Of a DNA stretch of 64,000 nucleotides, positions 22,990-33,090 are shown one piece after another. This DNA comes from Globisporangium splendens (taxonomy: Eukaryota > Oomycota > Peronosporomycetes > Pythiales > Pythiaceae). The notes under the pieces are model-generated. The model ran no database searches and was not told the origin of the DNA. It saw nothing but the letters and a program-made list of their open reading frames with translations. Each line of letters begins with the position of its first letter. Positions within the stretch are counted from its first letter, which is position 1. The stretch covers positions 196,737 through 260,736 of the forward strand of contig VFIW01000103.1 of assembly GCA_006386115.1 (NCBI GenBank). Direction: 5' to 3'. The position numbers and the translations under genes are program-made.

Positions 22990-23877
22990 TTGTGTATCAT
23001 AAATACACGTACCCCTCAGACAGAGGAGGTGCGCGAATCACAATTGGAATTCGGATCCGATCACGTTTCTGGATTCGCCGCATTCGTCAATTCTCCAGAT
23101 ACCCAACTGCATCCGCTAGAAGCTCAGCAACAGCAAAGTGGCTTCGCTCACATAGTGGCTTCTCTCAAAGAGCAGGCTGTTCTGGAGCGTCGAGGTAGGT
23201 GGCTCGGGTGTATTGCGGATGCCTGAAGACCAAGGCACTGAGGTTGGTTCATGTGATTCGGGTTGGCTACTACGGTCGCCCGCCACTCAACTCGACGGCA
23301 GGATGTGGGCATTGGAGCATGCATGTGTGTGCTGCACAAGGAGGAGCAACCGTTCGAACCAGCGCTCTTGATTCGGGGGAAAGATCGCACAGAACCCTCG
23401 TGACCAGAGACGATGTTTTACTACTTTCTGCCGACTCGAGGCTGCGAATTGTGTGAGTGTGTCAAGAGTCTCAACCAGACCCTGTTGACTCACAAGCAGA
23501 ATCAACAATGGCGCTGAATTCTATCCAGGGCAATGCGAATCTGGTTCCGGATTTGAACCATTTCATCACTTTGTGGTCAAAACCAGATCTGCATTCGCAA
23601 ACTCAAACTCGGACAATCTTGGTGATTGTTTGGATATCGATCTCTCGCGTCAGTGCGACTGGATGCCCAATGCAGCAAATGCTCTGACATCTTTCTGCGA
23701 AGTGTGCGTGCAGAGCACTCAATCGTTTCTTTTCGCCACCATTTCGGCAAGGATGGCACTCTCGCCTTCTACTGCTTGCCCCTCGTTAGAGTTCCACACC
23801 GGATGACTTTGTGCACCGAAATTGAAGATTGGCTCGGCTTAGTAGTACAACCACAGGAGACCATACCTTACTAACGT
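22990..23877 (+). pseudogene. Possible broken or intron-rich gene, unrecognised
   Basis: Coding-like stretches lie in different plus-strand frames. About 23030-23197 gives LEFGSDHVSGFAAFVNSPD and HIVASLKEQAVLERR, then a gtaggt donor. About 23560-23874 contains QCSKCSDIF, FRHHFGKDGTLAFYC and LCTEIEDWLGLVV, ending with TAA. The CxxC-x3-F followed by RHH is reminiscent of a zinc finger, perhaps FYVE-like, but the spacing is wrong for a confident call. I cannot close one reading frame across the region, so it is either multi-exon or degraded. Confidence 0.28.
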
Positions 23878-24495
23878 CTCAGTAAATCTTGCCGGCGCGC
23901 TCCAAAAACGTGATTTGCTTTAAACAATTGCACGAGACGAGATGGCCGCCGCAAGATACCACAGCGCCGGATTAATGGGGCAGTGCCATTAGCAATGAGA
24001 ATCTGACAGCGTGGGAATGGAGTATGTAACATAAGATACACGTTGATCAAATCGATGATACGGAATCAGGAGATAAGATTTGAGTTGTGATCACGCGTGA
24101 TGGAAGAGATCAGCTCGCGATCTCAGCAACTTCTCAATCACATACCACCTGAGGCTCCTCAGTAAACCTCTTACCCACTCGTCCGCTTTCCAGATCACAA
24201 CAATTGCCCCACCTAGAGAGAGGATCAGCAGATGCAAATTCTGCGAAGGTGTAGGAATACTAAAGTCCAAAGTAACGTTAGCTTCACCTCATTTAGGATC
24301 AGTACTATGGCACGTGCAGAACTATTAGAAGTCGCCGCTTTCGTTTAAACGGAACACGTAGAAGAAATGCTCAGTATATAGCACCGAAATATGACTGTAT
24401 TGATCGTGTATGCAGCATTTCGCGCACAAAGTAACCAATAAAGTCACCTATTGATCAGCATCCAAGCATCTCTGCATCGGCACTCCTGCTGAGAC
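23878..24495. other. Gene-free stretch
   Basis: AT-richer sequence with stops in all frames. No repeat or motif recognised. It probably includes the 3' UTR of the minus-strand secreted gene ending at 24496. Confidence 0.5.
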
Positions 24496-24954
24496 TTAGC
24501 AGTGCACCGATCCAGTCGTCTGGCAGTTCTTGACCACGAACGACTTTCCATTGTCGCACTTGCCAGTCGCAATCGTGTTGATCGTCGAGATGTCGGTCTT
24601 CACACGCCAGTAACGAACCCACGCGCCTTCGTTGTTGTGGCTCTCGATACGGTAGCCATCGCGGCCCTTGAAGATCTGGTTCTGGACTTGGTCCGCCGCC
24701 TGCTGGTAGCACGTTGGCGTCGAGATCCAGCAGGCCACTTGGCGGCACTGCTTTCGGTTCTTGATGAGATTCTCAATGAGAGGAAGCACGGCGGACGCAA
24801 CGGAGATGACGGCAAGCGTGACGCCGAAGTCTTGAGCGACTTCAGTCGCGGCGTTGACTTCAGTCACAGCGCTGACTTCGGCTTCAGCCTGGACGTAGCT
24901 GGCCGCGTGCGCAGCAGCGACGACAAACAGGCTCAGTAAGGCGTTCTTGAACAT
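24496..24954 (-). CDS. Small secreted six-cysteine protein, copy A
   Basis: 152 residues, single exon, ATG at 24954. A signal peptide (MFKNALLSLFVVAAAHAAS, with likely cleavage after Ala near residue 20-24) precedes a Glu/Val/Thr-rich linker and a hydrophobic helix (FGVTLAVISVASAVLPLI). The cysteine domain follows: CRQVACWIS..CYQQAAD, GRDGYRIESHNNEGAWVRY, and three more Cys ending in VHC. This is the most divergent member of the cluster. It has the longest linker and the RIES/KTD variant shared with copy B. The function is unknown. The gene lies at the outer left edge of the island and has no near-identical partner here. Confidence 0.88.
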   Translation of the reverse strand: MFKNALLSLFVVAAAHAASYVQAEAEVSAVTEVNAATEVAQDFGVTLAVISVASAVLPLIENLIKNRKQCRQVACWISTPTCYQQAADQVQNQIFKGRDGYRIESHNNEGAWVRYWRVKTDISTINTIATGKCDNGKSFVVKNCQTTGSVHC

Positions 24955-26910
24955 GGCTGAGAGGTGGTCTGAGGACTTGAGCTCTGGGAGGCGTGTTTGA
25001 GAATTGTTGGTCGTCTCAGCAATGTCTGGACTCCTCTCAAGCGCATGCGCATGATCGGGTGGATACCATCGAACTCTCTGGTCGAAGACGCGACGCCTTT
25101 TGCTGTGACAACCATCTGGATCCACAGCAGGGGGCACGCTCTCTCAGGTCAAGTTGATCTCAACTACGTGCTTGCGGTGTTCAACGCAGCGAGGGACCCT
25201 TCATCACCTGTGGGTGCAGCGGATCTGCGTCTCAGTTGGTCCCGCGTACAGGAAGAGAGTCAGAACTTGACGACTCGATGCAGCAAAGACATAGTTTAGT
25301 CCGCTTTAGTACAAATCTCGGTTTGGGATCATGAGGACCATCCTGCACGTCTAACTACCACTGTTCAGGCTCAGGCTTTTTCAAGTTTTGACCGTCATTT
25401 CAGCCAATAGTTTCATCCGCACCCTGACTCGAACTCCTCCTTACACGCAGATCGCGGCAAGGAGCAGAAGAAAGGAGTCGAGCTATATCTTCTAACTCTA
25501 CTTCAGGTCATTGGTTCTAGTGTGGGAGTTGAAGAACTGTGCGATTCCCTTTCATGTGGCAAGGGGACTATTTTGGACCAGCACAGACGAGCTGCCGCTT
25601 GAACGGGTTTGATGAAAATGCACAGGCTTGTTGAAAAATGCGCGGCCGTCATGACGCAATACAGATAGCGTTTTTCTGGAATCTGGGAGTCGCTGGACTC
25701 TCGATTCATGAACATAGTGGCGTGGTGGAGCCAGGACGATTAAATGCTTGCCAGTGGTGGTCGAGTCTACAACAGCGATTTGTTCTCTGGATCCTTTTGC
25801 TGCATTGCATGTGAGGTTTTAGCGCAAGCAGCAGGATAAAAGATGTTATTGTAGTGTGCGTCACACTATATAAACTGTCCCGTGGTCCACCTTTTGGGAC
25901 TGGTCCATGTCTCGAGAAAGTGGCATCGAAAAGGTCGACTTTTTGGGAACAACCGATTGCGGTGCAGTGAAATGAAGATTACATTTGAGTTTTGACGGCT
26001 CGTCATCTCAGCACATCCTTCTCTCAACAAAATTCTCACTTCGGTGATGGATTCTAATGTCTGCGCCGATCCAGATGGCGGGTTGTGGTGATGGGCAGTC
26101 TCGTTTCTCACACCGCGTTACAAATCCGTTGCACAGATTGGCTGTCTGGGAAGCGCTGCACTACCCACGATAATGCGTTTAGAATTAAAGAAAGTGCGGA
26201 TGCATTAATACTTGCTGCTGCATTTTTTACTGCGGTGGAAGCATTCTCATCCATCGCTTCCGAGTTGCAAACTCCACTCCGCGACTTTTAATACCGCGTG
26301 GCGCACTGGATAATTGAATAATCGAGTGATTACAGTGACAGGAATCATTGATCGTAAAATAGTCCTTTTGTAGTTTGGGACCATCTGGTTGAGTCGAAAT
26401 GACGATTTGCCTCAAGAACATTCCTTGATGCCAAGGATCGCTCTTATACGTGAGACGCACGAACAGGGAGCAATGCATGCCAAATGTGCGAGTTTACAAA
26501 GTAAGTGGACAACGAGCTGCTGAGGTACAGGAATTTTTTCCTAGAAACCTCGACAGCATCTACGGAGCAGCTCAATGATAGGGCAACACCAACACTGTGG
26601 AAGAACGAAGGAGACTCACCGACTCCCGCACAGATGACGAGATCTCATCAGACGGAAGCGCTCTTTTATCCGGATTATCGGAAGGGCAAATTTTTCGGTT
26701 CAAATCCTCGTTTGGGATCATGATCACTGTTTATGAAAAGAACCAAGTAAACAGGACCTCTACAGGTCACAGAAGGTGAAGTTTCTGCCTTCATCCACAG
26801 GGATCTGCGCGTCCGCAGTATACTGAACTCTAGTGCAAACCTGGACCTTCTTCAACAGCAGCAGGCGCAGCCCCACCTCGGCGAGGAGACAAATTCAGCA
26901 CTCACTCGAT
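24955..26910. other. Intergenic DNA with dispersed repeats
   Basis: No gene seen. Near 25300-25345 and 26640-26745 are copies of repeat R2 (tract CAAATC..CG.TTGGGATCATGA, the second including GGTTCAAATCC). At about 26375-26475 is a minus-strand copy of repeat R1 (core TTCGACTCAACCAGATGG). Intervening sequence has stops in all frames. Confidence 0.5.
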
Positions 26911-26930
26911 CGTTCATTTCCAAATCCGAC
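26911..26930 (+). promoter_or_regulatory. Oomycete initiator of secreted gene copy B
   Basis: CGTTCATTTCCAAATCCGAC fits the initiator core TCATTYYNCA-W-T, with CAAAT in place of CAATT, about 65 bp upstream of the ATG at 26982. The same block precedes copies C and C'. Confidence 0.65.
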
Positions 26931-26981
26931 TTCCAAGGCGCAAGACCCACCAAGTTCCACCCAGGCACCCTCGCTTCCACA

Positions 26982-27401
26982 ATGATCAAGACCGCTCTCC
27001 TCAGTGTTTTCGCCATCGCCGCCGCGTACTCGACCCCAGTGGTCCACGCTGAAGAGCAAGCCGGCACGTCCGACATCGTGCTTGCCGGTTTCCAGTTGGC
27101 AAGTGCTGTTGTCCCACTCATCGGCGAGCTCTTCAAGAACAAGAAGGAGTGCCGCCAAGTGGCGTGCTGGGTCTCGACGCCAAAGTGCTACCAGCAGGCT
27201 GCCGACAAGGTCCAGAACGAGATCTTTAAGGGCCGCGATGGCTACCGCATTGAGAGCAACAACAACCAGGGTGCGTGGGTCCGCTACTGGCGTGTGAAGA
27301 CCGACGTGTCGACGATCAACACGATTGCGTCGGGCAAGTGCGGTGACGGATCGACCTTCTCGGTGTTCAACTGCCAGACGACTGGCAAGGTCCACTGCTA
27401 A
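26982..27401 (+). CDS. Small secreted six-cysteine protein, copy B
   Basis: 139 residues, one exon. The signal peptide (MIKTALLSVFAIAAAYS, cleavage likely after VHA at 23) is followed by a short acidic segment and a hydrophobic helix (DIVLAGFQLASAVVPLIG). The basic KNKK patch leads into the domain with Cys57, 62, 69, 120, 131 and 139. Between the third and fourth Cys sits the invariant aromatic stretch GAWVRYWRVKTD. The final residue is cysteine. The N-terminus is nearly identical to copy C, whereas the C-terminal domain shares RIES and STINTIA with copy A, so the gene may be a recombinant or an intermediate. No catalytic motif is seen. Extracellular, probably three disulfides. Confidence 0.92.
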   Translation: MIKTALLSVFAIAAAYSTPVVHAEEQAGTSDIVLAGFQLASAVVPLIGELFKNKKECRQVACWVSTPKCYQQAADKVQNEIFKGRDGYRIESNNNQGAWVRYWRVKTDVSTINTIASGKCGDGSTFSVFNCQTTGKVHC

Positions 27402-27485
27402 GCTTGTTGCTCAGTTTGCGTTTTGAAAATAAACGTGCTTCTTAATCTCTATTACTGCTGCTGTGGTTGCGAACACGGATGACCC
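27402..27485 (+). other. 3' UTR of copy B
   Basis: AAATAAACG about 25 bp after the stop codon resembles a polyadenylation signal (AATAAA at about 27427). Confidence 0.4.
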
Positions 27486-27674
27486 CTAATTGTGTTCTTG
27501 CTCATTTTTTTCACCTTGTGCGGGTAAGCCCGCTGATCCATATTCGCTGTCCATAGAGTACAACAGACTATCACATTGCTCTTGAAACGTCTTCTCATTG
27601 TTGTAGAAGACCCCCATAGCCACAGCGCTTTCCATCGTGGCCCCCGCGGTCCCACCGTTGAGGTAGCCACGCTC
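27486..27674 (-). pseudogene. Gene fragment resembling a polysaccharide-lyase C-terminus
   Basis: An open minus-strand stretch of 62 codons plus stop reads GYLNGGTAGATMESAVAMG then GVFYNNEKTFQEQ and ends EKNEQEHN. The pattern of a Glu, GVF, Asn and Phe spaced along a helix is reminiscent of alginate-lyase-type alpha/alpha toroid proteins. Upstream, a related frame (VTLQQVKYE) is offset, so the fragment seems to be the decayed end of a larger gene. Identity is tentative. Confidence 0.35.
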
Positions 27675-28034
27675 TCATACTTGACCTGCTGAAGCGTGAC
27701 TCGGTCTTAATCACACTGGAATGTAAACGAAAACTGAGCATTCTCATGTTTCACATAAAGCACTTCTTGAAACGTGCGTCAGCGTGGCTTGATGTGCACC
27801 GAGAGAGAGACAAACAGGATATGCCGCTTATTCTGGCTTGTAATTAGAAAGACATCGCGTCGGGACCTTTCTGTGTTGGGGTGGTGCTTTTGATCTGCTA
27901 ACACAGATTGTTAGTGCGACTCTATTTGTTAGCTTCCACTCAAATGTTTCCCTACTACATGTATCTCGCCCGCATCTGCCTCCTTCATGTATCCCACCCC
28001 AGTGGACTCCGTACTGCTTTAAATGCATTGCCCA

Positions 28035-28260
28035 TGTGGGCACTCATGTTGATACTGTCGCACGTGCAGTTCTCCCTTCGTCCAGTCCAGCTCTCCGTTA
28101 GGTCTAACACGCCGGTAGCGAGCCACATACAGTGACTGTCGACGACGTACCCATCGCGTCTTTAGACTCGTCCGATGCCAAACAAGTGGACACCTCGCGC
28201 TGTCCAGACTTCGGCTGCGAATGCGTTCACGTTAGGAGAGTTGTTGGCGCCGACAAGGGC
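28035..28260 (-). pseudogene. Relic of a six-cysteine secreted gene
   Basis: On the minus strand, RDGYVVDSH is followed by nucleotides that align by eye with the GAWVRYWRV part of the family (ctcgctaccggcgtgt versus ttcgctactggcgtgt). A short in-frame deletion removes the NQG segment and later frame breaks occur. It lies between copies B and C and shows that the cluster is older than its recent duplications. Confidence 0.45.
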
Positions 28261-28270
28261 AGTTCATTGC

Positions 28271-28294
28271 TTAGGTTAGGTTAGGTTAGGTTAG
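28271..28294 (+). repeat. (TTAGG)n short tandem repeat
   Basis: Nearly five perfect TTAGG units (24 bp). This equals the arthropod telomere unit and not the TTTAGGG unit of oomycetes and plants. At this length it is best treated as a microsatellite. Confidence 0.9.
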
Positions 28295-29986
28295 AAGATA
28301 TGCTGCATCTACATGCAGAGAGTAAGCAGCATCTCTTGGAACAACTGCTACGACAATATACTATTGCAATTGCCACTACGTTTTTCGTTCATGCATCTAT
28401 TTGTCGTGGCACGGAAACGAATTCGTACATGCATGCTTATTTATCGAAATTCCTCTTCGGAGGTTTCTCTGTTCCAGTCGGGATGGGTACATCTGAGAAA
28501 GGACACATGGCTACATGTGTTAAGAGGCGGGACATATTGCCACTGGTCACTTGCTGATTCAATGGCCGGTGGAGGGAAGTGCGAGATGTCCAGGTCACTC
28601 TTCGATAGAAGAGCGAGTAATACTGTGCAGAGTAGTTTTCTATTGTTGTGTGTCGTCTATTCGCTAAAAGTGCCTCATCGGGGAATCTATCAGCTGGCCA
28701 AAACGACACTGGACCAACTCTGCTGCTGCATTTCATGGCAGCTCACGTCGAGGGCAATGCCGCCGCCGCAAGAGAATCCGTCCATTAAATGAGAGCGCGT
28801 GCGATCAGCAAATTGATCAGCGCATCTCGCCAATAACTTCCATACTTGCACTGTAGTATTTGTGATATCAGGTTGCTCCTTCTTGCGGGAGCGCTTTGCA
28901 ACGCGTTGCCGATAGCGTTCGCCGTCGCGTGAGACGCACGGATCAGATTCTGTGGTCCCACCTGTTGATATGCTCCATGCTCGACACTCTGGACACGAAA
29001 GAGGAATGCAAATGAGCAACCTTTGTGATTCTCGGCAGTAAACAGCATTGCGATGATTTGCTGAAATACCTTGGGCAAAGTCAGCACGCTTTTCGAACTG
29101 TGAGGAGAGGTCTGTTACGAACACAGCGCCATCTGGTTGACACGAATCACGGTGTGCCTTATGAAGGTTCATTCATCTTTGAGAACGCTCTTTTACGTGC
29201 CACCCCACATAGTAGAGCATTGGAAGACAAGACGAGAGCTAATGTTAAAAGGTGATGCAATGGTCAAAAAGCTTGAGCGCAAGAGTGCAGGTAGCGGGAT
29301 CCTTCCCATTTGTCCAAAGCATTGCGTCCACACTAGCTCGCGCGGTATCGTTGCTGAAAGGGTGAAACGGACGGTAGCGACCCCTTCTCTCACGAAAACT
29401 CGTGATAGCGCGCTAAACGCTCAGCTGTTGTGCCAATGATTTTGTACTTTTGATATAAGAACATTTGAGCATCGCTCGAGGTAAGTGGAGGAAAGAGCTG
29501 TCACAGGCTGCGACCAAACACGTTCGTGCCTGCGCAGACAGTGCACCACGCCATATACAAGAGTGCTCTTTCGTCAAGGCTCATCATTAAGTGCAAATCA
29601 CCATTGGCTGTCATTAGTGACAATGAGAAACGAAGAAACGATTTGGGCAAACAGTGTCCGTTCCCCTCGTGCAGTGAAATTTCGGAGGACATGGATCATT
29701 CACACACGCACACACCCTCTTAATTTGTGTACCTTTCGTTGGCCCAGTGTGTTCAGCTATGCCAACGACGATAGCAAGTCATAGTCATTCACTTGAGCTC
29801 GCCATCACACCAGGCGGTTTTGGTTGAAAACAAACGAACTTCAGTAGTTTTGTCTGAACACAAAGACCTCTTTAAACACAAAGAAACTCGTTTTAGTTCT
29901 TATCGAGTGGAGAAGATTAAGCTACGAAGACGTCCTGTTGTCTTAGCCTTGAGAGCTGAAGTGAATAAGTGGTGGAACCAGTTAAT
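28295..29986. other. Repeat-filled intergenic DNA
   Basis: It holds fragments of three dispersed repeats. R3 lies at about 28870-28980 (GGATCAGATTCTGTGGTCCC). R1 lies at about 29125-29215 on the minus strand. R2 lies at about 29545-29645 (GTGCACCAC..GAGTGCTCTT..TGCAAATCACCATT). No intact gene was seen. Confidence 0.5.
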
Positions 29987-30409
29987 CTAGCAGTGGACCT
30001 TGCCCGTGCTTTGGCAGTTGAACACCGAGAAGCTCGAGCCGTCACCGCACTTGCCAGTCGCAATCGTCTGCACCTGCGACACGTCGGTGCGCACACGCCA
30101 GTAGCGAACCCACGCGCCTTGGTTGCCGTGGCTTTCGATGACGTACCCGTCGCGTCCCTGGAAGATCTCGTTCTGGACCTTGTCGGCAGCCTGCTGGTAG
30201 CACTTGTTCGTGTTGATCCAGCACGCCACTTGACGGCACTCCTTCTTGTTCTTGAAGAGTTGACCGATGTACGGCACCAACTGCGTCGCCAACTGGAAAC
30301 CGGCAAGCACAACGTCGGTCTTTGTGGCAGCCTCCTGTTCAGCGTGGACCACTGGGGTCGAGTACGCGGCGGCGATGGCGAAAACACTGAGCAGAGCGGT
30401 CTTGATCAT
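29987..30409 (-). CDS. Small secreted six-cysteine protein, copy C
   Basis: 140 residues, one exon. Signal peptide about 1-23 (cleaved after VHA), mature start EQEAATKTD, hydrophobic helix VVLAGFQLATQLVPYIGQL, then the domain with Cys58, 63, 70, 121, 132 and 140. The VIESHGNQGAWVRYWRVRTD block is shared with copies D and E and separates this subgroup from A and B. The protein is identical to copy C' at 44989-45411; I saw one synonymous difference in the coding sequence (CAA/CAG). Flanking DNA of the two copies is different, with identity starting at the initiator and ending just after the stop codon. Confidence 0.92.
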   Translation of the reverse strand: MIKTALLSVFAIAAAYSTPVVHAEQEAATKTDVVLAGFQLATQLVPYIGQLFKNKKECRQVACWINTNKCYQQAADKVQNEIFQGRDGYVIESHGNQGAWVRYWRVRTDVSQVQTIATGKCGDGSSFSVFNCQSTGKVHC

Positions 30410-30464
30410 TGTGGATGATAGGGTGGTGTTTGCGGAGGAGCTTGGGGCTTGTGACTTGGAAGGC

Positions 30465-30481
30465 GGATTTGGAAATGGCAG
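30465..30481 (-). promoter_or_regulatory. Initiator of copy C
   Basis: CTGCCATTTCCAAATCC on the minus strand. The TCATT core is altered to CCATT, whereas the near-identical copy C' keeps TCATT. It lies about 60 bp upstream of the ATG. Similarity between the two copies begins at the CA of this element. Confidence 0.5.
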
Positions 30482-31641
30482 ATTGTTGCGTCTTCTCACG
30501 GAGCTCGAGTAAGCTCCTTCGATGTGCGAGCACGGCGAGGCTGCTCTCACGCTCATCCCTGTGACGATGTCAGCGTTTGTTTGATCACCCACTCTCGTCC
30601 TTTGCACTGAAAATACACAGATCGATTACCTGAAAAAACCGATAAAGCAGTATCAGTGAGCTTTGACTGCACAATTGTTGATAATTGGCAAGGATGCCAT
30701 TTGAAAAACAATTACCTCCATACCTCGATCTCTGTCTAATGATAACACTGTAGTAATCGATGCGTCCCCGAGTTTATCCACATCGCCAAATCGCCCGTTC
30801 GTTTCTCATTATCACTGATGATCACAAATGGTGATTTGCAGCTGATGATAATCCTTGATAAGAGAGCACTCTCGTCTATGAGGTGGTGCACTGTAGCAGA
30901 CGTGGACTGGTTCGCGAACGATATCGACGCCACAAAACCATTCACTTTCAGTTTTGATTGTGTCTCGGATCATACTGCGTCACGTGATGCCTATACACAG
31001 TGGTCTCCTGCATACTAGTAACAAAAAGCTTACTGCACGCATGGATGATAATTCGACTGTGCTACTTTACTGAGCTGAAGCATTTCGCGCACCGTCAAGT
31101 AAAAAAACACAATTCAAGAACAGCGCGTGTACATCCGATGTAGAGGAATTAAGTAGCGAAAACAAGCACGCAGCCTTGCCTGGATCTCGTGCTTGCGTCC
31201 AGCTATAGAACCTCTTTTTATAATTTGAAAAGAAACGAGAGCCAAATTCGGTGTGACTCTTGCACTAGTGTATTGGTCTCAATGCTGCACGTTCTGAGTG
31301 GAACGTATAAGAGCGACTCCGAAAATTGCCGATTCGAAAGAGCGTTCATAAGACAAATCGTTGATTCGACTCAACCAGATGGCAAATCATTGACAAAAAC
31401 TTGCTGCTGTTGCCTACACGGTAATTTGCATGGTTGTCCTACGCGAACCAAGATGCACCTTCATTTGCCAACGTCAGGGCATGTCGGATAAAGAATCAGT
31501 TGAGGACCCACTCAGCACCAACACGCCAAGCTTGAGATACTCATGTTCAGTCGACGTCAACGCAACAGAAAAAGATGGACAGCAAAGGCGAGAAGGAGAA
31601 GAACTTCTATTCAGCTTAGATTACTACGTTTAATAGAGTGG

Positions 31642-31866
31642 TTAAGAATACCGAATTCTTGTATTCACTGAAGCTGATGTGGCTGTGGACATGGTGGAGG
31701 GTGTTGCTCCTATGCCATTGGGGAGGAGCGCCGCAACCTCCGCTATGCATGCTTCATCGTTTCCAAAAGATCTGGCTGGGTCTATGGTCTTGGAGTTCTT
31801 GGAATCCGTCGCTTGGTTTGCTAGAACATCCGTCATTTTGTTGTGAGGGCAAGCAGCAAAGGTCAA
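31642..31866 (-). pseudogene. C-terminal fragment of an RNase H ORF
   Basis: HNKMTDVLANQATDSKNSK and VAALLPNGIGATPS align with the C-terminus of the RNase H ORF at 36290-36916 (QNKMVDLLANMAMSSK, VAALLGNDIGATPS). The catalytic N-terminal part is absent. It is a relic of the same mobile family, mirrored at 41244-41468. Confidence 0.7.
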
Positions 31867-32084
31867 GACGACTCCGACTGCAAACTTACGTGCAGCACTT
31901 CAAAAGTGTTCACGAAAACGGTTTTCACCCGAAAGTGATCGCTCAAAGTGTCCTGATCGCTTTGCATATTTAAGGATATCTTGTTCGCTTTAGACGCAAC
32001 ATAACATACCTCACTGAAAACCAAAGTGTCCTGATGATGAAGATGATACTACACCCAATTCTAAAGCCAAGTGTTGCAGCACTC

Positions 32085-32375
32085 TAGCATAGCAACATGT
32101 GGGATTGCAGAGCGTTGCACACGACAAGCGATTTCCGCAAAGAGTTGCAATGCTTTTCCCGTGAGAAGGAGCACTTGATTATGTGGTTCCGGTTGGATGA
32201 GGGTATTGAATCCCTGAGCCAGACTATTACGGCCAACTGAACTTTGCATTTGTATTCGCTTCTTTGACGCAGCCCCAATTGTCCGGATATAGGAAAGTGC
32301 TCTTTTATCAGGAGATTAAAAAGAAAGCTTTCTGTTCTTGTACAAATCGCCGTTCAGGATCATGAAACATGCACG
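32085..32375. repeat. Dispersed repeat copies R3 and R2
   Basis: At 32085-32230 (minus) is a copy of R3 (GAAGGAGCACTTGATTATG), related to 35840-36000 and 28870-28980. At about 32295-32375 is an R2 copy (GTGCTCTTTTATC, then CAAATCGCCGTTCAGGATCA). Mirror copies lie in the right arm. Confidence 0.55.
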
Positions 32376-32542
32376 GCTCAACGTTACAACTTCAAAAACG
32401 AACAGCAGTGCCATGTATCCAGCGCATAGTGGTCAAGAAGGACGTATTTCCTACCGCTATCATCGACTATAAGAAGGGAGCGCGTCCGTTCCCTAAGACG
32501 AAGGGGCGTCCCGCCTCAGGAGATCATCTGCAACCCCTCTAT

Positions 32543-32559
32543 CTTTCATTCCCAATCTC
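32543..32559 (+). promoter_or_regulatory. Initiator of copy D
   Basis: CTTTCATTCCCAATCTC matches the oomycete initiator core TCATTYYNCAWT, about 60 bp upstream of the ATG at 32617. The same element in the third copy (43634-43650) has lost its left half. Confidence 0.7.
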
Positions 32560-32616
32560 GACGTCCACATCACAAGCCACAAACCCCACTCACAAATCCC
32601 AACTCTTTTGTCCACA

Positions 32617-33090
32617 ATGATCAAGGCTGCGCTCCTCAGTCTTCTCGTCGCCGTCGCTGCCCAATCCAGCACCGTTGTTCTCGCCGAAGAGGAGTCTGCA
32701 ATTGGAACTGCTGTTGGTGTCGGAGCGGGAGTTGCCGGTGTGGCCGCAGCCACCGGACCTGGCGAGCTCGTGGTGGCAAGTTTTGAGCTCGCCGCGGTCG
32801 TGATTCCTCTTATCGGCGGTCTGTTCAAGAAGAAGCAGTGCCGCCAAGTGGCGTGCTGGATCGATAACGGCAAGTGCTACCAGCAGGCAGCCGACAAGGT
32901 CCAGAATCAGGTTTTCCAAGGACGCGACGGGTACGTCATCGAAAGCCACGGCAACCAAGGCGCGTGGGTTCGCTACTGGCGTGTGCGAACAGATGTGGCG
33001 CAGTCCCAGACGATTGCGACTGGCAAGTGCGGTGACGGCTCGAGCTTCTCGGTGTTCAACTGCCAGACCACGGGTAAAGTCCACTGCTAG
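32617..33090 (+). CDS. Small secreted six-cysteine protein, copy D
   Basis: 157 residues, one exon. The signal peptide (MIKAALLSLLVAVAAQSS, cleavage near VLA) is followed by EEESAIG. An unusual Gly/Ala/Val-rich stretch (GTAVGVGAGVAGVAAATG) is absent from the other subgroups. Next come a hydrophobic helix (VASFELAAVVIPLIGGLF) and the six-Cys domain (CRQVACWIDNGKC ... KVHC). The double hydrophobic region could insert into or cross a membrane, which is inference. Copies D, D' (40020-40493) and D'' (43708-44181) encode the same protein. An in-frame TTG nine bases upstream is not a credible start. Confidence 0.92.
   Translation: MIKAALLSLLVAVAAQSSTVVLAEEESAIGTAVGVGAGVAGVAAATGPGELVVASFELAAVVIPLIGGLFKKKQCRQVACWIDNGKCYQQAADKVQNQVFQGRDGYVIESHGNQGAWVRYWRVRTDVAQSQTIATGKCGDGSSFSVFNCQTTGKVHC

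Noticed and set aside
26695..26712. GGTTCAAATCC as part of a tRNA gene
   Set aside because: No A box, acceptor stem or anticodon arm can be folded around it. It belongs to repeat family R2.
29969..30418. Antisense ORFs of 126-216 codons across every secreted-gene copy
   Set aside because: They recur only because the sense sequences are conserved and GC3-rich. They contain the mirror of conserved codons and no independent features. Unlike the retrotransposon antisense ORFs they have essentially no coding-like part outside the sense gene.
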